A stretch of DNA of 64,000 bases from Actinomadura coerulea. GTDB lineage: Bacteria; Actinomycetota; Actinomycetes; Streptosporangiales; Streptosporangiaceae. The position numbers and the translations under genes are program-made. Positions 19,043-27,433 of this stretch are shown one piece after another (positions within the stretch are counted from its first letter, which is position 1; each line of letters starts with the position of its first letter). The notes below the pieces were generated by a model. The model saw only the letters and a program-made list of their open reading frames with translations. It did not search any database and was not told the DNA's origin. The stretch covers positions 1,488,001 through 1,552,000 of the forward strand of contig NZ_JACHMQ010000001.1 in NCBI RefSeq assembly GCF_014208105.1, read 5' to 3'.

Positions 19043-19305
19043 CAGACGATCAGCTGGTCGACGAAGCACCAGCGCCAGTCCTCGCCCGGCTCGAACGACC
19101 GGACGACCGGGTGCCGCTCCTTGTCGAAGTGCGCGCTGGCGTGCCGTCTGGGCGAGGAGTCGCAGCATCCGACATGCCCGCAGCCCAGGCAGAGCCGCAG
19201 GTGGACCCAGCGTGTGCCCTCTCGGAGGCAGTCCTCACACCCCTGCGGTGTGTTGGGGGAGGGGTCCTCCACCGGGAGGGACTGCACGTGCTCACATGTG
19301 GCCAT
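19042..19305 (-). CDS. UBP-type zinc-finger protein
   Basis: The 87-residue protein is almost wholly one ZnF-UBP domain, known in eukaryotes for binding the C-terminus of ubiquitin. Visible zinc ligands are CEHV at the start, GCEDCLREG, LCLGCGHVGCCD, and histidines in RHASAHFDKERHPV; it ends in EDWRWCFVDQLIV. Bacteria lack normal ubiquitin, though actinobacteria have Pup, so the ligand is unknown. The stop overlaps the start of the DHA2 exporter by one base (TGATG). In other actinobacteria such domains are often joined to or beside transporters, which suggests a regulatory role for the exporter (inference). Confidence 0.85.
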   Translation of the reverse strand: MATCEHVQSLPVEDPSPNTPQGCEDCLREGTRWVHLRLCLGCGHVGCCDSSPRRHASAHFDKERHPVVRSFEPGEDWRWCFVDQLIV

Positions 19306-19337
19306 ACCTGAATCGTGCCACGGCCGCCGTAAGCGGA

Positions 19338-20384
19338 TTACCAATGGTCGGGGCTGAACGGCTCGTCCTCGGGGCGCGCGGACCGCGACAGCAGCCGCAG
19401 GTCCGACTCGACCATCATGGTCACCAGCCCCTCGAAGGTCACCTCGGGCTCCCAGCCGAGCTGCTCGCGGGCCTTCTTCGGGTCGGCGCACAGCAGGTCG
19501 ACCTCGGCCGGGCGCGTGTACCTGGCGTCCAGGACGACGTGTTCCTGCCAGTCCAGGCCCGCGGTGCGGAAGGCGAACTCCACCAGCTCCCGCACCGACT
19601 GGGTCTGGCCCGTCCCGATGACATAGTCCTCCGGGGAGTCCTGCGCCAGCATCATCCGCATCGCGCGGGCGTAGTCGCCCGCGTAGCCCCAGTCGCGGCG
19701 GGCCTCCAGGTTGCCGAGGCGCAGTTCGGTGGCCAGGCCCAGCTTGATGCGGGCGGCGCCCAGCGACACCTTCCGCGTCACGAACTCCGCGCCCCTGCGC
19801 GGCGACTCGTGGTTGAACAGGATCCCGCTCACCGCGAACATCCCGTAGGACTCGCGGTAGTTCTGCGTGATGTAGTGGCCGTAGCTCTTCGCCACCCCGT
19901 AGGGGCTGCGCGGGTGGAACGGGGTCTTCTCGTTCTGCGGCGTCTCGCGCACCATCCCGAACATCTCCGAGGACGACGCCTGGTAGAAGCGGATCTGCCC
20001 GTCGCCCGGCGTGCGGGACGGGCTGATCCCCGACACCACCCGGATGGCCTCCAGCATGCGCAGCACGCCCATCCCGGTGACCTCGGCGGTCAGCTCCGCC
20101 TGCTGCCACGACATCGGCACGTAGGAGATCGCGCCCAGGTTGTAGACCTCGTCGGGCCGCACCCGCTCCACCGCCGAGATCAGGCTGCCCTGATCCAGCA
20201 GGTCCCCGGTGGTGATCTGCACGTCGCCGATGTGCTTGCGCAGTCGCGACACATGGGGGTTCGCCTGCCCCCGCACCAGGCCCCAGACCTCGTATCCCAG
20301 CTCAAGCAGATGCTCGGCCAGATACGAGCCGTCCTGTCCGGTGATGCCGGTGATGAGTGCTCGCCTGGACAGCGGATCCTCCAT
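19338..20384 (-). CDS. gmd: GDP-mannose 4,6-dehydratase
   Basis: The 348-residue enzyme converts GDP-mannose to GDP-4-keto-6-deoxymannose, a precursor of GDP-fucose, rhamnose and similar sugars. It is an extended short-chain dehydrogenase: TGITGQDGSYLAEHLL binds NADP near residue 10, QASSSEMFG holds the active-site Ser/Glu region, and SPYGVAKSYGHY holds the catalytic Tyr and Lys. No reductase, epimerase or glycosyltransferase lies beside it, so it acts with enzymes encoded elsewhere. The ATG at 20384 gives the normal family start. It is separated by 32 bp from the UBP gene on the same strand, so cotranscription is possible. Confidence 0.92.
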   Translation of the reverse strand: MEDPLSRRALITGITGQDGSYLAEHLLELGYEVWGLVRGQANPHVSRLRKHIGDVQITTGDLLDQGSLISAVERVRPDEVYNLGAISYVPMSWQQAELTAEVTGMGVLRMLEAIRVVSGISPSRTPGDGQIRFYQASSSEMFGMVRETPQNEKTPFHPRSPYGVAKSYGHYITQNYRESYGMFAVSGILFNHESPRRGAEFVTRKVSLGAARIKLGLATELRLGNLEARRDWGYAGDYARAMRMMLAQDSPEDYVIGTGQTQSVRELVEFAFRTAGLDWQEHVVLDARYTRPAEVDLLCADPKKAREQLGWEPEVTFEGLVTMMVESDLRLLSRSARPEDEPFSPDHW

Positions 20385-20630
20385 GGCTGAAATAGGTCCG
20401 ACGCGGGCCCACCACGGGCCGAAACCCGCAACGAGCGTGATTTATGAGGTTACCGACCAGGCCACGTTCATGACGAGGGAGGGCACCGTTTGAACCGAAT
20501 TCCCTTCTGGTCCGCCCGTCCCCGCCCGACCGGTACTGGTCACAGCGTCCAACAAGGACCTCGTGCGGCGACCCTTCCCCTCTTCGCGAAGCGAGCCCTG
20601 CGGGCGAGCCGGAGCGATGCAGCGATCGAT

Positions 20631-21185
20631 TCAACCCGCCTCGCGTTGGCGGGCGCGGTAGGCGGCGACGTGCATGCGGTTGCCGCAGGTGCGGCTGTCG
20701 CAGTAGCGGCGGCAGCGGTTGCGGGACAGGTCCACCAGGACGCGTGAGCAGTCCGGCGCCTCGCAGGTGCGCAGCCGGTCGAGTTCGCCCGCCGCGACGA
20801 CGTAGGCCAGCGCCATGCCGCAGTCGGCGGCCAGATGCTCGCCGAGGGGCGCGCCCGGCGCGAAGAAGTGCACGTGCCAGTGGTAGCCGTCGTGGTCGGT
20901 CAGGTGCGGCGTCGGGCGGACCTCGCCGACGATCTCGTTGATCCGCCGCACGGCGGAGGGGACGTCCCCGGAGCGGAACACCGCGTGGAAGCGGCCGCGC
21001 AGGTCCAGGACGCGGGCGAGGTCGGCGGCGGTGAGCTCGCCCACGTCGCTGAACGAGTTGCGTTCCACGAACTCTCGCAGGCCGGGCAGCCCGCCGAGCT
21101 CCTCCGCGCCGGACGCCGCCTCGCTCGTGTTGATCAGGTCGACGACGACGGCGAGCGCGTGCTCGGTGTCATGAGTGAAGATCAC
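20631..21185 (-). CDS. CGNR zinc-finger (ABATE domain) regulator
   Basis: The 184-residue protein has an N-terminal ABATE-like alpha-helical domain (about 1-125, including VVVDLINTSEAASG) and a C-terminal CGNR zinc finger with CEAPDCSRVLVDLSRNRCRR and CGNRMHVAAYRARQ. The finger is DNA-binding in related proteins, which are taken as stress-associated regulators. The GTG at 21185 has GGAG five bases upstream; the open frame upstream to 21395 is low-complexity and rejected. It is divergent from the second Na+/H+ antiporter with 221 bp between, so regulation of that gene is possible but unproven. Confidence 0.85.
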   Translation of the reverse strand: MIFTHDTEHALAVVVDLINTSEAASGAEELGGLPGLREFVERNSFSDVGELTAADLARVLDLRGRFHAVFRSGDVPSAVRRINEIVGEVRPTPHLTDHDGYHWHVHFFAPGAPLGEHLAADCGMALAYVVAAGELDRLRTCEAPDCSRVLVDLSRNRCRRYCDSRTCGNRMHVAAYRARQREAG

Positions 21186-21406
21186 GATGACTCCAGTCTC
21201 GGGGGACCCGGGCGGTCGGGTGCCCGGCGGCGTCGCCGGGGCCGGAACGCGGCCCGTGGCCCCCACCATATGACGGGAACGGCGCACGTCGGCGCCCACC
21301 CCGCCAGGACACGCTGGCGCCCACGGCGCCCGCATCCGAGCGGAACGTTCCATACCGTGGGCCGCTCCCGCGACTACCCCGCCGCTTTCCGGCAAGGACC
21401 ACCGCC

Positions 21407-22981
21407 GTGGAGGAGGACCGGCTCTTCATCGTCTTCCTGGCCGTCGCCGTCGTGGTCCTGCTGGCCCGCGGGCTGGCCGGGCGGCTGCGCGTGCCGGACG
21501 CCATCGTGCTCGTCCTGCTGGGCCTGGCGGCCGGGTTCGTGCCGGCGCTGCCCGCGGTCGTCGTCCCGCCCGAGGTGGTGCTGCTCGGGTTCCTGCCGCC
21601 GCTGCTCTACCACGCGGCGTTCTTCACCGCCCCGCGCGAGGCCCGCGACGACGCCGTCCCCATCTTCGCCCTGGCGTTCGGACTGACCACCGTCACGACC
21701 GTCGCGGTGGCCGCGACGCTGCACGTCCTGGTGCCGGACGTCGGCTGGACCGCCGCGCTGGCGTTCGGCGCCGCGGTGTCGCCCACCGACCCGGTGGCGG
21801 CGACGGCGGTGATGCAGCGGCTGGGCGCGCCCCCGCGGATGGTCACCATCCTGGAGGGCGAGAGCCTGATCAACGACGGCGCCGCGCTGACGATCTTCGG
21901 GCTGGCGGTGGAGGCGCTCGGCACCGACTTCACCGTGGCGCACGGCGCGGCCCGGGTGGCGCAGATCGTGCTCGGCGGCGTGGCCTACGGGCTGGTCGTC
22001 GGCATCGTCGTCCGCCGGATCCGGCGCTGGATCGGCGACCCCGTCAGCCAGATCATCGTCTCCCTCGTCACGCCCTACGTCGCGTTCATCCCCGCGGACC
22101 GGTTCGGCGCGTCCGGAGTGCTCGCGACGGTCGTCGCGGGGTTCTCCATCGGCACGCACGGGGAGGGCTTCCTGCAGCCCGCCTCGCGGCTCGCCGGCAC
22201 CACCTTCTGGCGGATCCTCACCTTCCTGCTGGAGTCGGCGCTGTTCGTCCTGCTCGGCCTGGAGATCCGGGAGATCGTCCGCGCCCCGGGCGGCCGGACG
22301 TGGGGGACGGTGGTGGCGGTCGCGCTCGCGGTGTCGGCCGTGGCGATCGGCGTCCGGCTGCTCTGGCAGCTCGGCAACGGGCCGCTCGCCCGGCTGGTGC
22401 CCGGCGGCCGGCGCAGCCGGGCGGACCTCGGCCCGCGGGAGCGGCTGGTCATCGGCCTCGGCGGCATGCGCGGCGCGATCTCGCTGGCCATCGCGCTGTC
22501 GCTGCCCGTCGGCCTCGGGAACGAGCGCGGGCTGCTGGTCCTGCTCGCCGCGCTCGTCGTGCTGGTGACGCTGGTCGGGCAGGCGCCGCTGCTGCCGCTC
22601 CTGCTGCTCCGGCTCGGGCTGATCGAGCCGGAGCGGCGGCGCACGGAGTCGATGCTCGCCCGCAAGGCGGGGCTCCAGGCGGCCCTGGCCCGGCTGGACG
22701 AGCTCGCGGAGGAGGAGGACGTCGACGAGCAGACCGCCGAGGCCTTCCGGCAGATGCTCGAACTGCGGCTCGAACGCGTCCGGTACTTCCTGGACCGGGA
22801 GGGCGGGGAGGGGCGGCGCCCGCCCGACAGCGGCCGCGTCCGCAGCGAGCTGGTCAGGGCGCAGCGCGCCAGGCTCCAGGTGCTCTACCGCAAGGGCAGG
22901 ATCGGGGCCGAGACGCTCCGCGAGATCGGCAGGGAGCTCGACTTCGAGGACCCCGTGGCGGTGAGGAGGCCGCCCTCCTGA
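21407..22981 (+). CDS. CPA1-family Na+/H+ antiporter (second copy)
   Basis: The 524-residue protein has the same layout as the antiporter at 14869: about 12 hydrophobic segments then a charged tail from about residue 400. Motifs include GFLPPLLYHAAFFTAPRE, GAAVSPTDPVAATAVMQRLG, GESLINDGAALTIF with the ND pair, and GLGGMRGAISLAIALS. Na+/K+-proton exchange is expected. The tail is rich in Arg/Glu/Leu (EAFRQMLELRLERVRYFL). The GTG at 21407 is the family-consistent start. Divergence from the first copy is substantial, so they are not a recent duplication. Confidence 0.9.
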   Translation: MEEDRLFIVFLAVAVVVLLARGLAGRLRVPDAIVLVLLGLAAGFVPALPAVVVPPEVVLLGFLPPLLYHAAFFTAPREARDDAVPIFALAFGLTTVTTVAVAATLHVLVPDVGWTAALAFGAAVSPTDPVAATAVMQRLGAPPRMVTILEGESLINDGAALTIFGLAVEALGTDFTVAHGAARVAQIVLGGVAYGLVVGIVVRRIRRWIGDPVSQIIVSLVTPYVAFIPADRFGASGVLATVVAGFSIGTHGEGFLQPASRLAGTTFWRILTFLLESALFVLLGLEIREIVRAPGGRTWGTVVAVALAVSAVAIGVRLLWQLGNGPLARLVPGGRRSRADLGPRERLVIGLGGMRGAISLAIALSLPVGLGNERGLLVLLAALVVLVTLVGQAPLLPLLLLRLGLIEPERRRTESMLARKAGLQAALARLDELAEEEDVDEQTAEAFRQMLELRLERVRYFLDREGGEGRRPPDSGRVRSELVRAQRARLQVLYRKGRIGAETLREIGRELDFEDPVAVRRPPS

Positions 22982-23008
22982 GATCCGTTACGCCGCCCCC
23001 GCCGGGCG

Positions 23009-23581
23009 TCAGCGCTCGTAGTGGGGGTCGGCGACGACGGGGTAGTAGGCGTCGGTGTGCTGGATGCGCATCGTGACCGCCGAGCCGTCAAGCGCGTAGT
23101 CGGCCTTCACCTGGCGGAACATCGAGTCGCTCGCCCACGGGTTGTAGAGGCGCCCCACCGTGGCGCCGTACCGCAGGTGCACGACGTCGTAGCCGCCGGA
23201 CGGCATCGACTCCAGCGCGAGCCCGTCGGCGAGGGAGACCGCGAACCGGAACTCGGTGGGCGCGTCGGGGCCGTGGATCACGGTGAGCAGGCGCACCCCG
23301 CCGGCCGTCGTCTGCGCGACGATGTCGGTGTCGACGTCCACTCCGACGAACACCCGCAGGCTCGGGCGCAGCACCTGGGCGACGGTGTCGGCCGCGGCGA
23401 CGTCGATTCCGAGGTGGATCCGCTGCCCGTCCCTGGTCGGCACCCACACTCCGTCACGGGCGCGCTGCCCCCAGGCGACGTCGGGGTTCTCCATCTCCTG
23501 GGGCTCGTTCTTGCCCCGCGCGACCAGAATCCTGGAAGCGGCGCTCATCGCCGCGGCAGCCCCGTCCCGTGCATGCCTCAT
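23009..23581 (-). CDS. Conserved-looking protein of unknown function
   Basis: I do not recognise this 190-residue protein. After an Ala-rich start it has no signal peptide or membrane helix. It contains a beta-rich body with GVWVPTRDGQRIHLG, LRVFVGVDVDTDIVAQTT and a closing YYPVVADPHYER. The ATG at 23581 has GAGGGGG about six bases upstream; shorter starts at 23548 and 23494 are possible. It is convergent with the antiporter and is followed, on the other side, by a region without genes. Codon composition matches the surroundings, so it appears to be a genuine gene. Confidence 0.6.
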   Translation of the reverse strand: MRHARDGAAAAMSAASRILVARGKNEPQEMENPDVAWGQRARDGVWVPTRDGQRIHLGIDVAAADTVAQVLRPSLRVFVGVDVDTDIVAQTTAGGVRLLTVIHGPDAPTEFRFAVSLADGLALESMPSGGYDVVHLRYGATVGRLYNPWASDSMFRQVKADYALDGSAVTMRIQHTDAYYPVVADPHYER

Positions 23582-23813
23582 GGCGGGCCCCCTCGCCTTC
23601 TTCCATCACCGCGTGACTTCGCGCTCGTCCTGGGTTTACCACGGGCGAGGCGGACAGGACCCCCGATGGCCTGCCGCTGGTCGATTCGCGACGTTCGCCC
23701 CGTGCGTCGTTGGACCTTACACCACGCTTATACGCGCCGGTCGGGCCGGGCGCTGATCCTTTTCCCGCCCCGGACGAGGCGCCGTGACGGTGCGCGCCCG
23801 GCGCCTCACGCAG

Positions 23814-23854
23814 CGGTCCGCGGGCCGCCCGGCGACCGGGCGGCCCGCGGACCG
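23814..23854. terminator. Very strong GC hairpin
   Basis: A perfect 19-bp stem with a CGA loop lies 10 bp beyond the stop of the aminotransferase gene. Both arms are about 85 percent GC and there is no T-run. It probably terminates or stabilises the aminotransferase transcript. The 200 bp on its other side hold no recognisable gene. Confidence 0.6.
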
Positions 23855-23864
23855 TGCTCCCCCC

Positions 23865-25199
23865 TCAGACGAGCGCCGGCTCACCCACCGTGGCGCTCGC
23901 CGACAGGTCTGCGAGCACTTCGCTCAGCCGGTCCAGGGACTCCGCGATCCACGGCAGGGTGGCCGGGGCGGGGGAGGCCAGCGCGGCGAGGCGCTGCTCG
24001 TCGTCCTCCCCGTAGAGCAGGCTCGGCGCCACCCGCATGCGCAGCGCCGCCGGGGCGTCGCCGAACGAGCTGCCGGGCAGCACGCCCATTCCGTACCGTT
24101 CCAGAAGGAGGTGCGTGAGGTCGGCGCCCGTGCGGATGCCGTGCGCCGCCTCCAGTTCGTCCCGCATCGGGCCGAAGTCGGGGTAGAGGTAGAAGGCCGC
24201 TTCCGGCCGCACCACCCGCGCGCCGGCCGCGGCGAACCGGTCGGCGACCGCGCCGGCGACGGCGCCGTGCAGGCGCCTGCTGCGGTCGACGTGCTCGACC
24301 AGCTCGGGGGGCTCGGCGAACGCGAACGCGGCGGCGTGCTGCATCGGGGCCGGGGCGCTGGACCAGATCTCGCTGGCCACGCCCAGCAGGCTGTCGCGCA
24401 GTGCCCGTCCGAACGGGCCCTCCGGCAGCCGCGCCACCCCGATCCGCCACCCGCCGGCGGCCAGGCTCTTGCTCAGCGCGGTCGTCACGACGGTCCGCTC
24501 GGGCGCGTACCGCGCCGGGCTCGGCACCGTCACGCCCGGCGCGTGCACCAGGTCGCGGTAGATCTCGTCGGAGATGACGACCAGGTCCTGCTCGCGCGCG
24601 ACCGCGCACAGCCGCCGCACGGTGGCCTCGGAGGCGATGGTCCCCGTCGGGTTGTCCGGCAGCGTCACCACGACGGCCCGCACGTCGCGGCCCCGCGCGC
24701 GGGCCCGGACCACCGCGTCGGCCAGCAGCGCCGGGCTCGGGACGCCCCCCTCGCCCGGAGGCGTCGCCACCCGGATCGGGTCCACGCCCGCCAGCGACGC
24801 CTGCGCCGCGTAGCTCACCCAGCTCGGGGCCGCCACGACGACGTCGCCGCCCAGCGCGGTCAGCAGGGCGAACAGCAGCGGCTTGCTGCCGGGGCCGGCG
24901 ACGACCGCGGCGGGGTCGGTGGGCAGCCCGCGGCGGGCCCAGTACCCGGCCGCGGCGGCGCGCAGCGCGGCGCTTCCGGCCACCGGCCCGTAGCCGCCCC
25001 GGCCCGCGGCCGCGCCGAGCTCGCGGGTCAGGGCGGGATGTATCGGTATACCGGCCTCTCCGAAGCCGAGGGGAAGCACGCGCTCACCCCGCCTGCGTTT
25101 GGCCGCCAGGGCCTCGTTGACCGCGAGCGTTGCGGACAGGGGGATGGGGCGCGGCTCGAACGACAGCGGCCGGACGGCTGAGGGCAGGTTCTGGGGCAT
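23865..25199 (-). CDS. Pyridoxal-phosphate aminotransferase, class I/II
   Basis: This 444-residue fold-type I enzyme transfers amino groups with pyridoxal phosphate. It shows GPGSKPLLFALLTALGG near residue 95, VTLPDNPTGTI, VISDEIYRDLVH, and TALSKSLAAGGWRIG, whose lysine forms the Schiff base. LRMRVAPSLLYGE near the C-terminus carries the carboxylate-binding Arg. The substrate is not predictable; aspartate or alanine-type activities are common. The ATG at 25199 has GGAG five bases upstream. A LysR gene is divergent across 145 bp, the usual arrangement for local control. Confidence 0.88.
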   Translation of the reverse strand: MPQNLPSAVRPLSFEPRPIPLSATLAVNEALAAKRRRGERVLPLGFGEAGIPIHPALTRELGAAAGRGGYGPVAGSAALRAAAAGYWARRGLPTDPAAVVAGPGSKPLLFALLTALGGDVVVAAPSWVSYAAQASLAGVDPIRVATPPGEGGVPSPALLADAVVRARARGRDVRAVVVTLPDNPTGTIASEATVRRLCAVAREQDLVVISDEIYRDLVHAPGVTVPSPARYAPERTVVTTALSKSLAAGGWRIGVARLPEGPFGRALRDSLLGVASEIWSSAPAPMQHAAAFAFAEPPELVEHVDRSRRLHGAVAGAVADRFAAAGARVVRPEAAFYLYPDFGPMRDELEAAHGIRTGADLTHLLLERYGMGVLPGSSFGDAPAALRMRVAPSLLYGEDDEQRLAALASPAPATLPWIAESLDRLSEVLADLSASATVGEPALV

Positions 25200-25344
25200 G
25201 AGCACTCCAAAAGGGCATGGCTGAATCACGGAGGGTGATCGTGGAATCCCCGTGTGTTGCGACCCGGCCGGGTTCGACTAACTCTTGCCCCCATCGAGCA
25301 TCATTACAAGCGAGTCTCGCCGATGCTGACCGTAAGATGGGCTG

Positions 25345-26271
25345 ATGCTAGAGCTGCGCCGCCTGCGGCTTCTCGCCGAGTTCTCCCGCCGCGGGAGCAT
25401 CGCGGCCACCGCCGCCGCCCTCGGCTATACGCCCTCGGCCGTCTCCCAGCAACTGGCCGCCCTCGAACGGGAGGCCCGCGTCCCGCTGCTGGACCGGACG
25501 GCGCGCAGCGCGGAGCTGACCGACGCCGGGCGCCGCCTCGCCGAGCGCGCCGAGGAGATCCTCGGTCTTGTGGAGACGGCCGAGGCGGAGCTGTCCGCCC
25601 AGGCCGACGCCCCCATGGGCCGGGTCGTGGTGACCGCGTTCCCGACCGCGGCCGTCGCGTTCGCCCCCGCGCTGGCGCAGAGCCTCGGCGACCATCCCGG
25701 GCTCACGTTCGTGCTGCGCCAGACCGCCCCCGGCACCGGTATCCGCCAGGTGCAGAACGGCGAGGTCGACATCGCGCTGATCGACGACTGGACGGGCAAG
25801 GTCCCGGACCAGTCGCCCGCTGCGCTGGAGTTCTTCCACCTGCGCCGCGACCCCCTCGTCCTGGTCGTCCCGGACACCCACCCCATGGCCCGGCCGGACC
25901 GGCCGGTGGAACTGCAGCGGCTGCGGGACGAGCCGTGGATGGCGGCGCCGGCCGGGGAGCCGTCGCGGCAGGCCGTGGAGCGGCTTCTGGACACGGTCGG
26001 CGGCGCCCGTCCTGTACCCTGGGAGTTCGAAGGCCTCCACACGATCCTGAGCCTCGTGGCCCGCGGCATCGGTATCACCGCGGTGCCGGCGCTGGCGCTC
26101 GCCGCCGGCGACCAGGGAGTGGCGGTCCGGCGCATCCCCGAATGCACGCTGGCCCGAGAGGTCTACGCCGTGACTCGCACCGCCAGCGTACGCAGGCCGT
26201 CCGTGGCGGTCACGCTACGCGCGATCTACGCAGCCGCGAAAGAGGTCCAGATCACCGCGCCCGAGTCCTGA
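25345..26271 (+). CDS. LysR-family transcriptional regulator
   Basis: The 308-residue protein has an N-terminal winged HTH (MLELRRLRLLAEFSRRGSIA and YTPSAVSQQLAALEREA) and an LTTR effector domain to about residue 290. It is divergent from the aminotransferase gene, with which it shares a 145-bp intergenic region, so it probably controls that gene and itself. LysR factors bind T-N11-A dyads; I could not find an unambiguous one. The ATG at 25345 is the family-normal start. Confidence 0.87.
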   Translation: MLELRRLRLLAEFSRRGSIAATAAALGYTPSAVSQQLAALEREARVPLLDRTARSAELTDAGRRLAERAEEILGLVETAEAELSAQADAPMGRVVVTAFPTAAVAFAPALAQSLGDHPGLTFVLRQTAPGTGIRQVQNGEVDIALIDDWTGKVPDQSPAALEFFHLRRDPLVLVVPDTHPMARPDRPVELQRLRDEPWMAAPAGEPSRQAVERLLDTVGGARPVPWEFEGLHTILSLVARGIGITAVPALALAAGDQGVAVRRIPECTLAREVYAVTRTASVRRPSVAVTLRAIYAAAKEVQITAPES

Positions 26272-26297
26272 AAAGGGTTTGGGGATACCCGGAAGCG

Positions 26298-26346
26298 TCC
26301 CGTTGTGACCTCTGCGGAAACTCGGCAATAAGCCGAGGAGACGGGA
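26298..26346. other. Nested dyad after the LysR gene
   Basis: An inner hairpin CTCGGC-AATAA-GCCGAG (26321-26337) lies within outer complementary arms TCCCGT (26298-26303) and ACGGGA (26341-26346). It begins 26 bp after the LysR stop. It could be a terminator or a leader structure for the next gene. Confidence 0.3.
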
Positions 26347-26484
26347 TTCGGACCTGGCCGCATGCGGCCTTGAGGCGCACCACACGGGCGTCGGGGCCGA
26401 ACTAACAGGGGAACGGCCGTGCGGGGACGAATCCGTCTAAACCAGACGGACGCGCGCGGATCATCACGTACGGTGGGGCGAATC

Positions 26485-27270
26485 GTGAGCACATCCGAGA
26501 CCATGAACACCGATCGGGGAGCGCAGCGCTCGATGGAACGACCGGGGACCATGAACGCGGAAGAACCGCCAGGCCTGGTGCGGGCACCGAAGCCGCAGGA
26601 CGGCCAGCACGCGGGCGGCCACCACATCTTCGAACTGCCGCGGGTGACCGCGTTGCTGATGCACGCGCTCCCACGCTTCATCGAGGGTGTCATCGCCCCC
26701 GTCGCGGTCTTCTACGCCGCCCTCATGATCCTCGGTCTGAACGGCGCGCTCGTCGCCGCCGTCGCCTGGGTGTACGGCGGGATCGTCTACCGGTACGTGC
26801 GCGGGCACCCGGTCTCGGGGATGCTCATGCTCGCCGCGGTCGGCGTCACCGTCCGCGCGGCCCTCGCCGCCGCGACGCACAGCGCCGTCATCTACTTCCT
26901 CCAGCCGACCCTCGGCACGCTCGCCGTCAGCATCGCCTTCCTCGCCTCGGTACCGCTCCGGCGGCCGCTCGCGATGAAGCTCGCCAAGGACATGGCGCCG
27001 ATCCCCGACGCGTTCTACAAGAACGCCCGGGTCCACCAGTTCTTCCTGCGCATCTCGCTGCTGTGGTCGGCGGTGCTGCTCACCAACGTGGCCGTCAGCC
27101 TCTGGATGCTCTTCAACGAGTCGATCAGCATGTACCTGTGGATCCGCACCGGCATCGTCGCGGGCCTCGGAGCGATCGGCATCGCGATCTCGGTCTGGGG
27201 CTTCAAGCGCGTGGTGGGGCACGTCAACCGCGAGCCCGCGACGGCCCCCGCCCCCGCCGCCGGCGTCTGA
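26485..27270 (+). CDS. VC0807-like integral membrane protein
   Basis: This 261-residue protein has a soluble start of about 55 residues (PPGLVRAPKPQDGQ), then five or six hydrophobic segments beginning with FIEGVIAPVAVFYAALMILG and ending with TGIVAGLGAIGIAISVWGF. Between them is the conserved-looking SVPLRRPLAMKLAKDMAPIP. It resembles VC0807-type proteins of unknown role. The GTG at 26485 has GGGG six bases upstream and is preferred to the longer frame from 26419. No operon partner: the next gene starts 163 bp on. That gap holds a short hairpin (CAGCGAA-TC-TTCGCTG) near 27327. Confidence 0.65.
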   Translation: MSTSETMNTDRGAQRSMERPGTMNAEEPPGLVRAPKPQDGQHAGGHHIFELPRVTALLMHALPRFIEGVIAPVAVFYAALMILGLNGALVAAVAWVYGGIVYRYVRGHPVSGMLMLAAVGVTVRAALAAATHSAVIYFLQPTLGTLAVSIAFLASVPLRRPLAMKLAKDMAPIPDAFYKNARVHQFFLRISLLWSAVLLTNVAVSLWMLFNESISMYLWIRTGIVAGLGAIGIAISVWGFKRVVGHVNREPATAPAPAAGV

Positions 27271-27433
27271 ACTGCCAGGCCTTGACCCCCGTTCGTCCCC
27301 TCTGCCCTCCTCTGACCCTCTCTGAGCAGCGAATCTTCGCTGATGTCCGAACTTGGGCGTGATTCAGGGCGTCTCCATCCTTAGATAGATTTCACCTATA
27401 CGGGGTGAATGTTTGAGGTTGGGGGAGTCAGTG

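Noticed and set aside
20582..20591. CTTCGCGAAG palindrome between gmd and the CGNR gene
   Set aside because: A 10-bp GC-rich palindrome is expected by chance and lies in no promoter context I can support.
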